From contig JBKHDT010000004.1 in the NCBI GenBank assembly GCA_046541195.1, forward strand, positions 8,636 to 72,635: a DNA stretch of 64,000 nucleotides, written 5' to 3'. Within the stretch, counting starts at the first letter, position 1; every line of letters begins with the position of its first letter. Positions 8,520 to 17,461 of this stretch are shown in pieces. The notes below the pieces were generated by a model, which did no database searches, was not told the origin of the DNA, and worked only from the letters and a program-made list of their open reading frames with translations. A program made the translations under genes and the position numbers. This stretch comes from JBKHDT01 sp046541195 (GTDB lineage: Bacteria > Pseudomonadota > Gammaproteobacteria > Halothiobacillales > Halothiobacillaceae).

Positions 8520-11500
8520 AATGGCCCTTCATCGGCGTTCTGCTGGTGCTTGAGGGTCTGCTGCTGGCCGGCATGCACGCGGTCTGGTCGAAAAGTGCCG
8601 AGAGCATGCTCCTGGCCAAGAGCCGGGAAACCCTCGGAGCCTACACCGCCATTACCCAGACCTACGGCCAGGTCGCGGACCTGATGCACGACACGATCTT
8701 CTCGCGACCCGGCGTTCGCCATCTGTTCCTGGAGGGCGTGGATGCCCGGCAAGCGGATCAGGCGATCCTGCGCGGACGACTGCTGCGCCTGCTCTGGGAC
8801 GATTACGAGCACATGACCCGGTACAACCTGGTCCAGTTGCACTTCCACACGGCCGAGGGGCTCAGCTACCTGCGATTCCACCGGCCCGAGGTTTCCGGTG
8901 ACAGCCTGCTGGCCGCACGCCCGAGCGTGCGCATGGTACTGGAGACGGGTGAGCCCGCACGGGGCTTCGAGAATGGCAAGCTCTTTCATGGCTATCGCTT
9001 TGTGTTCCCGATCATCGTCGAAGAACGCCTGATCGGCTCGGTCGAGACCAGCATCGACTTCGAGGCGATTCGCCAGGGACTGATCGAGGTCATGCCCGAC
9101 CACCAGTTCAGTTTCTGGTTGCGGCGCGGCAACCTCGATGCCCGGATCGGCGAGCACACAGACGACCTGCTGCACCCGGTGCAGGTGAATCCGGACTACG
9201 TGATCGAGGACCTGCAGGCGCGGCTGTCCCCGTCGGCCGAGATAGTCCGGCCTGAACGCCAGGTCGCGCTGGAACGGCTGGCCCAGTCACGCTGGGACGA
9301 CATTCGGGCCGCGATGGCCGAGGACCGAGCCTTCTCGATCCCCGTCCGGCTCGATGGACTGGAGTACGCCGCGATCCAGTTCATGCCGATCCACGACATC
9401 GCCGGAGCCCAGGCCGGCTACCTGGTCAGCTATGCCGACCTGCCGGAACTGGGTCAGGCCGCGCGCAACTATCTGGCCATGGCACTGGCCACCGCCGTGC
9501 TGCTGGCCCTGCTTTTCTGGTTCGTCTACCGCCAGCGCGAGGGACGACGGGTTCTGGCCAACGAGCGGCACACACTCAAGGCGATCACGGACAACATGCT
9601 CGAGGGCCTGTTCGTTCAGGATCGCGCGGGGCGGATGACCTACTGGAATCCGGCGCTTGAGCACATTCTCGGCTTTTCCGCCGACCAGCTCGAAAACGCC
9701 CGGGCCCACGACCTGATTCATGCCCACGACAACGCGGGCGACATGGTGCCCATGGAACGCTGCCCGATCCGGCTGACCACCCTGCGCGGCGATGTCTACC
9801 ACGCCGAGCACGAGGGCTTCAGGACGGCGGACGGGCGCATCCTCCCGGTCGAGGTGACCTGCGCGCCGATGGTGCGCGATGGCCAGATCATTGGCTCCGT
9901 CACCGTATTCCGGGACATGACCCAGCGCATCGAGATGCAGAGGGCCCAGGAGGAGGCCCGCGAGGCTGCAGAACATGCCGCCCGAATGAAGTCCAGCTTC
10001 CTGGCCAACATGAGCCACGAGATTCGCACGCCCATGAACGGCGTCATGGGCATGCTGGAACTGGCTCTGGCTACCGAACTCAATCCCGAGCAGCGCGAAT
10101 ATCTCGAAATTGCCCAGCGCTCCGGCGAGCTGCTGCTGGCCCTGCTGAACGACATCCTCGACGTGTCCAAGGTGGACGCCGGGCATCTGGATATCGAGCA
10201 TGTGGCCTTCGACCTGGTCGAGATGACCGAACACACCGCCAAGCTGATGGCCGCCCGCGCGCACCAGAAGCACATTGAGCTGAACCTGGACATTGACCCC
10301 TTGCTGCCGCGCCGGCTCCTGGGCGACCCGCTGCGGCTTCGCCAGGTGCTGCTCAACCTGCTGGGCAACGCCATCAAGTTCACCGAACATGGCGAGGTGA
10401 CCCTGAGCGCGAAAAAGGCCGGCGACCGGATTCGCTTTCATGTCCGCGACACCGGAATCGGCATTTCCGGTCAGGCCAGGGCCCACATCTTCGAGCCCTT
10501 CCGCCAGGCTGACGAGTCCACCACGCGCAAGTACGGCGGAACCGGGCTTGGCCTGGCCCTGAGCCAGCGGCTGGTCAACCTCATGGGCGGACAGCTGCAG
10601 CTGGAGTCCGAGCCCGGACGCGGCAGCGACTTCCACTTCGACATTGCGCTGGAGCCGGCGGCGGACGCCCCGAACGAGGCAGACCTGCACCCGGATACCC
10701 GCTCACTCGCCGGCCAGGGACTGCTGGTGGTGGACGACGTGAACACCAACCGCCTGATCATCGAGCGCCATGCCGTCGCCTGGGGCATGCGTCCGCACGG
10801 TTTCGCCAACCCCTTGCAGGCCCTCGACTGGCTGCGCACCGAGAACAACGCCCGCCGCGTGGCCGCCGCGGTGATCGACCGGATGATGCCCCAGATGGAT
10901 GGCCTCGATCTGGCCGCACAGATTCGCCGGATCGATCCCGCGATCCGGCTCGTCATCCTGTCCTCGGCAGGCGATTCGCGTGACCACCAGGCGGTGTCCG
11001 AGGGCCTGGTCGACCAGGCTCTGGGCAAGCCGGCCACCCAGGACGCCCTCGCCCATGCGCTGGTGACCCTGCTGCGCCCGCACGGGCAGCCGAGGATGAC
11101 CGCGCGCGAGCAGGCCGCGCAGACCGAGGACGACACTGGCCGGTCAGCCGATCCGAAACTGCCCGGACGACGGGTCCTGGTGGTGGAGGACAACTCGGTC
11201 AACCAGCTGCTGGCCCGCCGGCTGCTCGAACGCGAGGGTGCCCGGGTCGAACACTGCCCGGACGGCCTTCAGGCCTTGGAACGGCTCGACGAGGACCGGG
11301 ACTTCGACCTGGTCCTGATGGATTGCCAGATGCCGGTGATGGATGGCCCGGAGGCGACGCGCAGGATCCGCGCGCGCGAGCAGGCACGGAATCTGGCCCG
11401 GCTGCCGATTCTCGCATTGACCGCCCATGCCGGGACCGAACAGATGGCGGTTTGCCTGTCGGCCGGCATGGACTCGGTTTTGAGCAAACCCTACAATCGG

Positions 11501-11935
11501 GAAGAGTTGCTGGCGGCGATCATCGAACTGATCGGCACCGAGACGCCCACCAAGGAGCACGCATTGCGCGTGCACAGCGAACCAGGAGATCTGCCCGTGG
11601 ACGACGAGGTCATCGACACCAGCATGCTTGAGGGGCTGGAGGAAGCACTCGGCGACGAGATTCGCGAAATCGTCGAGTTCTTCCGCAACAGTCTGGACGG
11701 GCAGATCGAGGACTTGCACCAGGCGATCCGCTCTCAGGACACCGATGCCATCCGCAGGCGTGCCCACGCGATCAAGGGCAGCGCCGGCAACCTCGGGGCG
11801 CTGGGGATTTCGGAGCTGGCCCGCCAGATCGAGCTGCGCGCACAGCACGGCGAACCGATCGAGGAAGAAACCGTCGCCCAACTCAAGCCCCTGGCCGAGC
11901 ACACCAAGGCGCTGCTTGCCAAGCGTTACCCCTGA
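8516..11935 (+). CDS. Hybrid histidine kinase, dCACHE-PAS-HisKA-HATPase-REC-REC-HPt
   Basis: This 1139-residue BarA-like sensor has a transmembrane helix at 5-23, a periplasmic double-CACHE-like domain (25-315) and a second helix at 319-338. A PAS domain (352-470) follows, then HisKA with phospho-acceptor His501 in NMSHEIRTPMNGV and an HATPase with N, G1 and G2 boxes (DTGIGIS; YGGTGLGLAL). Two receivers come next, with aspartates in VIDRMMP and LVLMDCQMP, and a C-terminal HPt (about 1045-1125, HAIKGSAGNLG). The multistep relay can therefore run inside one protein and out to a separate receiver. It starts at an ATG overlapping the stop of the PhnD-like gene. The next gene, 55 bp on, encodes a REC-PAS-GGDEF-EAL protein that is the obvious output. 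Confidence 0.92.
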   Translation: MKWPFIGVLLVLEGLLLAGMHAVWSKSAESMLLAKSRETLGAYTAITQTYGQVADLMHDTIFSRPGVRHLFLEGVDARQADQAILRGRLLRLLWDDYEHMTRYNLVQLHFHTAEGLSYLRFHRPEVSGDSLLAARPSVRMVLETGEPARGFENGKLFHGYRFVFPIIVEERLIGSVETSIDFEAIRQGLIEVMPDHQFSFWLRRGNLDARIGEHTDDLLHPVQVNPDYVIEDLQARLSPSAEIVRPERQVALERLAQSRWDDIRAAMAEDRAFSIPVRLDGLEYAAIQFMPIHDIAGAQAGYLVSYADLPELGQAARNYLAMALATAVLLALLFWFVYRQREGRRVLANERHTLKAITDNMLEGLFVQDRAGRMTYWNPALEHILGFSADQLENARAHDLIHAHDNAGDMVPMERCPIRLTTLRGDVYHAEHEGFRTADGRILPVEVTCAPMVRDGQIIGSVTVFRDMTQRIEMQRAQEEAREAAEHAARMKSSFLANMSHEIRTPMNGVMGMLELALATELNPEQREYLEIAQRSGELLLALLNDILDVSKVDAGHLDIEHVAFDLVEMTEHTAKLMAARAHQKHIELNLDIDPLLPRRLLGDPLRLRQVLLNLLGNAIKFTEHGEVTLSAKKAGDRIRFHVRDTGIGISGQARAHIFEPFRQADESTTRKYGGTGLGLALSQRLVNLMGGQLQLESEPGRGSDFHFDIALEPAADAPNEADLHPDTRSLAGQGLLVVDDVNTNRLIIERHAVAWGMRPHGFANPLQALDWLRTENNARRVAAAVIDRMMPQMDGLDLAAQIRRIDPAIRLVILSSAGDSRDHQAVSEGLVDQALGKPATQDALAHALVTLLRPHGQPRMTAREQAAQTEDDTGRSADPKLPGRRVLVVEDNSVNQLLARRLLEREGARVEHCPDGLQALERLDEDRDFDLVLMDCQMPVMDGPEATRRIRAREQARNLARLPILALTAHAGTEQMAVCLSAGMDSVLSKPYNREELLAAIIELIGTETPTKEHALRVHSEPGDLPVDDEVIDTSMLEGLEEALGDEIREIVEFFRNSLDGQIEDLHQAIRSQDTDAIRRRAHAIKGSAGNLGALGISELARQIELRAQHGEPIEEETVAQLKPLAEHTKALLAKRYP

Positions 11936-11990
11936 ACGCCGAACGACGGCACCGTGCGGGGGCGGCCGTCGCCAACATGCAGGATGACTC

Positions 11991-14084
11991 GTGGCGGAAA
12001 ACCATCCACAACCGATCAAGGTACTCGTCGTCGAGGATGACGAATCGACCCGCATGCTCACGCAGAGCATCCTGAAAAGGAAGGGTTACGAGACGTTCGC
12101 GGCACCCAATGGGCTTGAAGGGGTCGAGGCATTCGTCCGTCATGTCCCCGACCTGGTGCTTATGGACGTGATGATGCCCGAGATGGACGGTTTCGAGGCT
12201 TGCCAGGCCATTCGCAGGATCGAGACGGTGCCGGGCACCCCGATCATCATGCTCACGGCTGCCGACGCCTCCGATGATATCTCGACCGCCTTTGACTCGG
12301 GCGCGACCGACTTCATTATCAAGCCCATCAGCTGGTCCCTGCTTGAGGCACGACTGCGCTACGCCTGGCGCGCCCGGTGCGACAGCGTGGCACTGCAGCG
12401 GGCGCGGGTCCAGCAGATCAACGCGCAGAAAATCGCCCGCCTGGGCTTCTGGGCCTGGCGGACCGACTCGGGGCGTATCGAGTGGTCCGAGTCGCTGGAG
12501 ACGCTCACCGGCCTCTCGCCGGCCAACCTCGACACCCCGGAAAAGCTCTGCGCCCTGACCTGCCGCGAGGATGCCGAACGCCTGCGCGATGCCTTCCGGG
12601 TGGCCGAGAACAACGGCACACGCTTCGATATCGAGATCGGCCTTGCCCTGGATGCGCTCAATCCACTGATCCTGCACCTGATCGCCGAGCCAGACACCGA
12701 CCGGTCCGGCACGCTGGTCTACGAGGGCGCGTTTCAGGACCTGACCGCGGTCCGGGAGACGGAAAACCGCATACAACACATGGCCCTGCACGATCAGCTC
12801 ACCGGCCTGCCGAACCGCAAGATGCTGCTGCGCCAGCTCGATGAACAGATCGGCAGGGGCGGCCGGGGACTTGGGCTGGTGATTCTGGACATCAACCGGT
12901 TTGGCCGGCTCAACGACGCGCTCGGCATCCAGGCCGGCGACCAGATTCTCAGGATCGTCGCGGGCCGGATGAAGCAGGTGCTGCCGGAGGAAGTCGACAT
13001 TGCCCGCCTTGACGGGGACGAGTTTGCCCTGACCTTCCCGCATGACGACCTGGAACGAATCCGCGGCGCAACCGAGGTGTTCCTTGCCGAGATCGGTCGG
13101 GTTTCCAACGTGGCCAACCAGAACGTCTTTCTCTCGATGACCGGCGGCATTGCGCTGGTACCCGGCCATGCCGGCAATGCCGAGGGCCTGGTGCAGGCTG
13201 CCCAGGAGGCGCAACAGCGCGCCCGCCAGACGGGCGAGCCGTTGGCCGTGGCCGAAACCAGCCAGGATGATCGGGCAACCCGGATACTCAGGCTGGAATT
13301 TGCCCTGCGCGAGGCGGTCCAACAAGACTTCGGCCAGTTTCATCTGGTCTACCAGCCGCAAATGCAACTGTGTGACAACCGGCTGGTCGGCGTGGAGGCC
13401 CTGATCCGCTGGGAGCATCCCGAACTGGGGCTGATCCCGCCCCCGCAGTTCATTCCGCTGCTTGAAGAAATGGGCCTGATCAACGAGCTCGGCCAGTGGA
13501 TCCTGCGTACGGCCTGCCTGCAACAGCGTGCCTGGCTGGATGCCGGCATCGAGGTGCTGATGGGCATCAACCTGTCGCCGCGGCAGTTCCAGGATGCGCG
13601 GCTGCCGGACATTCTGCAGTCGGCCATCGACGACGCCGGAATCGCCGCCAGGCATGTCAAGCTAGAGATTACCGAGAGCATCGCCATGCAGGATCCGCAG
13701 GGTACGATTGTCCAGCTGCACGAGTGGCGCGAGCAGGGTTTCAAGATCGCGATCGACGATTTCGGCATCGGTTACTCGTCGCTTGAGTACCTGCTGCGCT
13801 TTCCGCTGGATACCATCAAGATCGACCGGGCCTTCGTGAAAAACATCGTCGAGCAACCGAGCGACCGCGCCATCGTGCGTGCCATCACCGTCATGGCGCA
13901 AAGCATGAACCTGGCAACGATCGCCGAGGGGGTCGAGACCCAGCGCCAGCAGGACTATCTTGACGCCATCGGCGTGGACGAGATCCAGGGCTACCTGCTC
14001 GGCCGTCCCATGAAGCACGACGATCTCACGCGCTTCCATCAGTCACATGATCCTCGAAAAGCCAGGGAGACCGTGTCCCAATGA
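11991..14084 (+). CDS. Response regulator REC-PAS-GGDEF-EAL, c-di-GMP phosphodiesterase likely
   Basis: The 697-residue protein has an N-terminal receiver (5-125; phospho-acceptor Asp in LVLMDVMMPEMDG), a PAS-like segment (135-255), GGDEF (262-415) and EAL (430-685). The cyclase signature reads DGDEF (in ARLDGDEFALTF) instead of GGDEF, so cyclase activity is doubtful. The phosphodiesterase motifs look complete: EALIRWEHP, the LEITES segment and DDFGIGYSS. I infer a phosphorylation-controlled c-di-GMP hydrolase whose GGDEF domain may only bind GTP. The start is GTG at 11991; the nearby ATGs at 11978 and 11984 are out of frame. The stop overlaps the FIST gene by 4 bp. Confidence 0.92.
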   Translation: MAENHPQPIKVLVVEDDESTRMLTQSILKRKGYETFAAPNGLEGVEAFVRHVPDLVLMDVMMPEMDGFEACQAIRRIETVPGTPIIMLTAADASDDISTAFDSGATDFIIKPISWSLLEARLRYAWRARCDSVALQRARVQQINAQKIARLGFWAWRTDSGRIEWSESLETLTGLSPANLDTPEKLCALTCREDAERLRDAFRVAENNGTRFDIEIGLALDALNPLILHLIAEPDTDRSGTLVYEGAFQDLTAVRETENRIQHMALHDQLTGLPNRKMLLRQLDEQIGRGGRGLGLVILDINRFGRLNDALGIQAGDQILRIVAGRMKQVLPEEVDIARLDGDEFALTFPHDDLERIRGATEVFLAEIGRVSNVANQNVFLSMTGGIALVPGHAGNAEGLVQAAQEAQQRARQTGEPLAVAETSQDDRATRILRLEFALREAVQQDFGQFHLVYQPQMQLCDNRLVGVEALIRWEHPELGLIPPPQFIPLLEEMGLINELGQWILRTACLQQRAWLDAGIEVLMGINLSPRQFQDARLPDILQSAIDDAGIAARHVKLEITESIAMQDPQGTIVQLHEWREQGFKIAIDDFGIGYSSLEYLLRFPLDTIKIDRAFVKNIVEQPSDRAIVRAITVMAQSMNLATIAEGVETQRQQDYLDAIGVDEIQGYLLGRPMKHDDLTRFHQSHDPRKARETVSQ

Positions 14085-15205
14085 GTGTCGTTCATTTCAC
14101 CCGATCTGCGGACCTGAGCAATCTGTCCTCGGGCATCGACCAGGTTCTCGCCGACGCGTCGGTCCGGAGCCTGATCATCCTCACCGCCGACGCCAACGAC
14201 TATGACGGCGCGGCACTCGATGCGCTGCTGCGCGACATCGATCGCCCCCTGATGGGCGGAATCTTCCCCCAGGTGGTCGCCGAGTCACACAGTCACGAGC
14301 AGGGGGCGGTGGTCATCGGCCTGCCCCACGAACTCAGCACCTGCGTGATCGAGGGGCTGAGCGACCCGGAAGCGGACTTCGAGGAGCGCATCGACGTCGC
14401 CTGCGCACATCTCGACGAAAGCGCCACGATGATCGTCCTCGTCGACGGGCTGGCCCGGCGCATCGCCGCGCTGGTGGACGCGGTCTACGCGGTCTTTGGC
14501 GCGACGACCAACTTCCTCGGTGGCGGCGCCGGCTCGCTGAGCTTCGAACAGAAGCCCTGTCTGCTGACCAACCAGGGACGGGTGATGGACGCAGCCTTGA
14601 TCGGCACGCTGAATACCCGCAGCGCGCTCGGTGTCGGTCATGGCTGGCAGACCATCGACCGCGATCATCGCATCACGCGGGTCAGCGGGAATGTCATTCA
14701 TGAAATCGACGATCGCAATGCCTTCGAGGTCTACCGGGACATTGTCGATCAGCACGCCGGCGCGGCCATCACGCCGGAGAACTTCTTCGAGATCGCACAG
14801 GCCTTTCCGTTCGGGATCAACAAGCTGGCCGGTGAGATGGTCGTCCGCGACCCGATTGCCGTCACCGAGGAGGGCGCGCTGGTTTGTGTTGGCGAGCTCT
14901 CCGAAGGCGATTTCGTGGACGTGCTGACCGCCGACGCCACCCAGTTGGTGCGGGCCGCCGGAGAGACCGCGGCCAAGGCACGCGAGGCAGCCGGCGAAGG
15001 CGAACCGAAACTCGCGCTGCTGTTCGACTGCATCTCGCGTGCGCTGTTCATGCAGAGCCATTTTCACACCGAAGTCGACGCCGTCGAGTCGGTGGTCGGG
15101 CGCGACATACCGGTGTGCGGCGCCCTGGTGCTGGGCGAGATCGCCAACTCGGGCACGGGCTACCTGGAGTTCTACAACAAGACCACCGTGGTGGCCCTGC
15201 TGTGA
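14081..15205 (+). CDS. FIST-domain protein, NosP-like nitric-oxide sensor candidate
   Basis: This 374-residue soluble protein has no signal peptide or membrane segment. It matches the FIST_N/FIST_C sensory fold: RPLMGGIFPQVV, FGATTNFLGGGAGSLSFEQKPCLLTN, ALIGTLNTRSALGVGHGWQ, then the FIST_C core ENFFEIAQAFPFGINKL and CGALVLGEIANSGTGYLEFYN. FIST proteins encoded next to a hybrid kinase include NosP, a haem protein that binds NO and controls the kinase NahK in Pseudomonas, Vibrio and Legionella. Here the stop overlaps the start of such a kinase (GTGA). Haem binding is inferred from family and context; the haem-ligand histidine cannot be fixed without an alignment, although His214 in GVGHGW and other histidines are available. 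Confidence 0.85.
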   Translation: MSVVHFTRSADLSNLSSGIDQVLADASVRSLIILTADANDYDGAALDALLRDIDRPLMGGIFPQVVAESHSHEQGAVVIGLPHELSTCVIEGLSDPEADFEERIDVACAHLDESATMIVLVDGLARRIAALVDAVYAVFGATTNFLGGGAGSLSFEQKPCLLTNQGRVMDAALIGTLNTRSALGVGHGWQTIDRDHRITRVSGNVIHEIDDRNAFEVYRDIVDQHAGAAITPENFFEIAQAFPFGINKLAGEMVVRDPIAVTEEGALVCVGELSEGDFVDVLTADATQLVRAAGETAAKAREAAGEGEPKLALLFDCISRALFMQSHFHTEVDAVESVVGRDIPVCGALVLGEIANSGTGYLEFYNKTTVVALL

Positions 15206-16920
15206 GGGAGACCGGCCCGGACACCCTGCCCCCCGACCGTCAGGCCAGCGCACTCAAGCCGGCCGACAATCGGCAGGACGAGATCCGGGTCCGAATCCTC
15301 TATGAGCTGGCCATGGCCATCGGCAACTCGCTGGACCGGCGCAAGCTGCTCTCCGAATCCCTGAAGGTCATGCTGCGCAAGCTCGATGGCCTGATGGCCG
15401 GCGTGTTCGCCTACGGGGATCAGAACCCGTTGTACCTGACCCCCCGAAGAAGCCTGAACGACGCGCTCGATGCCGGCCTCTCCCAGGTTCTGGAAGGCGG
15501 GGATTCGCTGGCCGCGGAACCGGCAGGCCTGCATTTGCAACGGCGGCTGGAGGATGGCCGGCACGGCTACCTCTTCCACCTGCCCGGCAGCGGCTGGCTG
15601 GTCTTCACCCGCCACGAACCGCTGGACGACACGACCCTGCGCGCGCTGGCGCCGATCTGCGAGAAACTCTCGACGTCCCTGCGCTCCTGCGAAGCCAACC
15701 AGCAGCTGATCGAGAACGAGCAGGACCTGGCCCGAACGCTCGACGCCCTGCGCGAAGCGCAGGCGGCCCGGGACCAGTTCCTCGCCAACATGTCTCACGA
15801 GATCCGCACGCCGCTCAACGGCATCATCGGCTTTCTCGACCTGTTCGAGCAGACCCCGCTGACCGATCAGCAGCGTGACTACCTGGACACCATTCGCCAC
15901 AGCTCAAGCTCCCTGCTCGGCATCATCAACGACATTCTGGACTTCTCCAAGATCGATGCGGGCATGCTCAAACTCGAGGAGGAACCGCTGGCGCTGCGCG
16001 ACACGCTCTCCGCGGTTGTCCGCCTGTTCGGAAGTCGTGCCGAGGAAAACGGGACCCGGCTCTACCTGACCCTGGACCCCCGCCTGCCCGCGCAGGTCAT
16101 CGGCGACGCACTGCGACTCAAGCAGATCGTCAGCAATCTGGTGAGCAATGCCGTCAAGTTCACCGAAAATGGCACTGTCGAGGTCCGGGTCGACCGGCTG
16201 AACTGCGCCGACGACCGGCACGAGGACTGCTGCCGGCTCCTGCTCTCGGTCCGGGATACCGGGATCGGCATGCCGCCGGAGATGCTCGACCGGATCGGCC
16301 AGCCCTTTGCCCAGGCCGACAGTTCCACCACCCGCCGTTACGGCGGCTCGGGGCTGGGCCTGGCCATCTGCAAGCAACTGATCGAGCTGATGGGGGGGAC
16401 ACTCACGGTCCAGAGCTGCCCGGGCGTCGGAACCACCTTCGAATTCGAATTGCAGATGCGGACCACCAAATCACCCGAGAAGGTGGCGCCCCCACAGCCT
16501 GTCGCCCGTGCGGGGGCAATCGCCGAACCGGGGATGCAGCGCGTCCTGCTGGTCGAAGACAACCCGGTCAACCAGAAACTGATGAAGGCCGTACTCACGC
16601 GCATGGGCCTCGAGCAGGCACTCGCCGGCAACGGCGCGGAAGCACTGGAGATCTTCGAGCAGCAGGCAACGCAGAGTCCCTTCGATGCCGTCCTGATGGA
16701 TATCAGCATGCCCGTCATGGACGGTGTGGAGGCCACCCGCCGGATTCGTGCGCTGGAAGCCAAACGGGGGTGGTCGCATACGCCGATCGTGGCGCTGACC
16801 GCCAACGCGCTCAAGGGAGACCGGGAACGGTTCCTGGCCGAGGGAATGGACGAGATGCTCACCAAGCCGCTGAACCTGGCGGCTTTGAAGCAGACCCTCA
16901 TGCGGCTGGGCGCAAGCTGA
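15202..16920 (+). CDS. Soluble hybrid histidine kinase, NahK-like (partner of the FIST protein)
   Basis: The 572-residue cytoplasmic kinase has an N-terminal GAF-like region (about 30-165), HisKA with phospho-acceptor His199 in NMSHEIRTPLNG and an HATPase domain (about 300-425; DTGIGMP and YGGSGLGLAI). A C-terminal receiver carries its Asp in AVLMDISMPVMDG and the conserved Lys in MLTKPLN. No membrane segment is visible, so it needs a soluble input, which fits the adjacent FIST protein. Translation most likely starts at GTG 15202, overlapping the FIST stop by 4 bp; longer in-frame extension upstream would run inside the FIST gene. It is the last gene of the five-gene signalling operon. Confidence 0.88.
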   Translation: MRETGPDTLPPDRQASALKPADNRQDEIRVRILYELAMAIGNSLDRRKLLSESLKVMLRKLDGLMAGVFAYGDQNPLYLTPRRSLNDALDAGLSQVLEGGDSLAAEPAGLHLQRRLEDGRHGYLFHLPGSGWLVFTRHEPLDDTTLRALAPICEKLSTSLRSCEANQQLIENEQDLARTLDALREAQAARDQFLANMSHEIRTPLNGIIGFLDLFEQTPLTDQQRDYLDTIRHSSSSLLGIINDILDFSKIDAGMLKLEEEPLALRDTLSAVVRLFGSRAEENGTRLYLTLDPRLPAQVIGDALRLKQIVSNLVSNAVKFTENGTVEVRVDRLNCADDRHEDCCRLLLSVRDTGIGMPPEMLDRIGQPFAQADSSTTRRYGGSGLGLAICKQLIELMGGTLTVQSCPGVGTTFEFELQMRTTKSPEKVAPPQPVARAGAIAEPGMQRVLLVEDNPVNQKLMKAVLTRMGLEQALAGNGAEALEIFEQQATQSPFDAVLMDISMPVMDGVEATRRIRALEAKRGWSHTPIVALTANALKGDRERFLAEGMDEMLTKPLNLAALKQTLMRLGAS

Positions 16921-16969
16921 TCGATTCGCGGTTTGCCTGAAGGCGCAGGTCGCAGGAGCGCATCGGCCA

Positions 16970-17050
16970 CATGACCTGTGCGAGCGCGGGAAGGCCCGTC
17001 ACCTGCCCGCGCGTTGCGGCAGGAAGCCACGGACGGCTTCGTGCAAAGAT
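16970..17050 (-). repeat. Dispersed intergenic element, partial copy D (tentative)
   Basis: On the minus strand this stretch reads TTTGCACGAAGCCGTCCGTG and continues into a C/G-rich block. It resembles the left end of copies A (56640) and B (40911) of the dispersed element. The central conserved core (GATTCAATGACTTGC) is not recognisable here. It lies in the 200-bp spacer between the NahK-like kinase and the LsrG-like gene. Confidence 0.35.
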
Positions 17051-17120
17051 TCTTTCAGGGCACCACGACCTGTTGTTCGGGATGCCCCAACGAGCAAATG
17101 CAAAACACAAGGAGTCAGCC

Positions 17121-17429
17121 ATGCATGTCACCATCGTCCATGTACGCGTCAAAGCCGACCGTGTCGAGGATTTCATCCGGGCCTGCCATCCGAACCACCT
17201 CGGATCGGTCGAGGAACCGGGCAACCGGCGATTCGACGTGCTGCAATCCGCAGAAGACCCGACGGCCTTCGTACTCTACGAAGCCTACGACACCGCCGAA
17301 CAGGCGGCAGCGCACAAGCAGACGCCCCACTACCTGACCTGGCGCGAGCAGGTGGCCGGGATGATGGCCGAACCGCGTCAGGGTGTGCCCTACCGTGGCC
17401 TGATGCCACAATTCGCCACCGGCGACTGA
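17121..17429 (+). CDS. LsrG-like antibiotic-biosynthesis-monooxygenase-fold protein
   Basis: This 102-residue single-domain dimeric alpha-beta barrel protein closely follows LsrG through NHLGSVEEPGNRRFDVLQ, VLYEAYDTAEQAAAHKQTPHY and the terminal RGLMP. LsrG isomerises the phosphorylated autoinducer-2 breakdown product in enteric bacteria. No lsr transport or kinase genes are present here, so the substrate may differ, and a generic putative quinol monooxygenase of the ABM family is the alternative. The start at 17121 is supported by an AAGGAG sequence at 17109-17114, six bases upstream. The gene is followed 32 bp later by an iron-type alcohol dehydrogenase, suggesting a joint aldehyde or ketone-handling role. 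Confidence 0.8.
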   Translation: MHVTIVHVRVKADRVEDFIRACHPNHLGSVEEPGNRRFDVLQSAEDPTAFVLYEAYDTAEQAAAHKQTPHYLTWREQVAGMMAEPRQGVPYRGLMPQFATGD

Positions 17430-17461
17430 AGACCGGCAGAACAGACGAGGAGAAACAGCCC

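Noticed and set aside
14884..15201. Upstream extension of the NahK-like kinase frame
   Set aside because: It lies inside the FIST gene and encodes an Arg/Gly-rich non-protein-like sequence. The GTG at 15202 overlapping the FIST stop explains the start.
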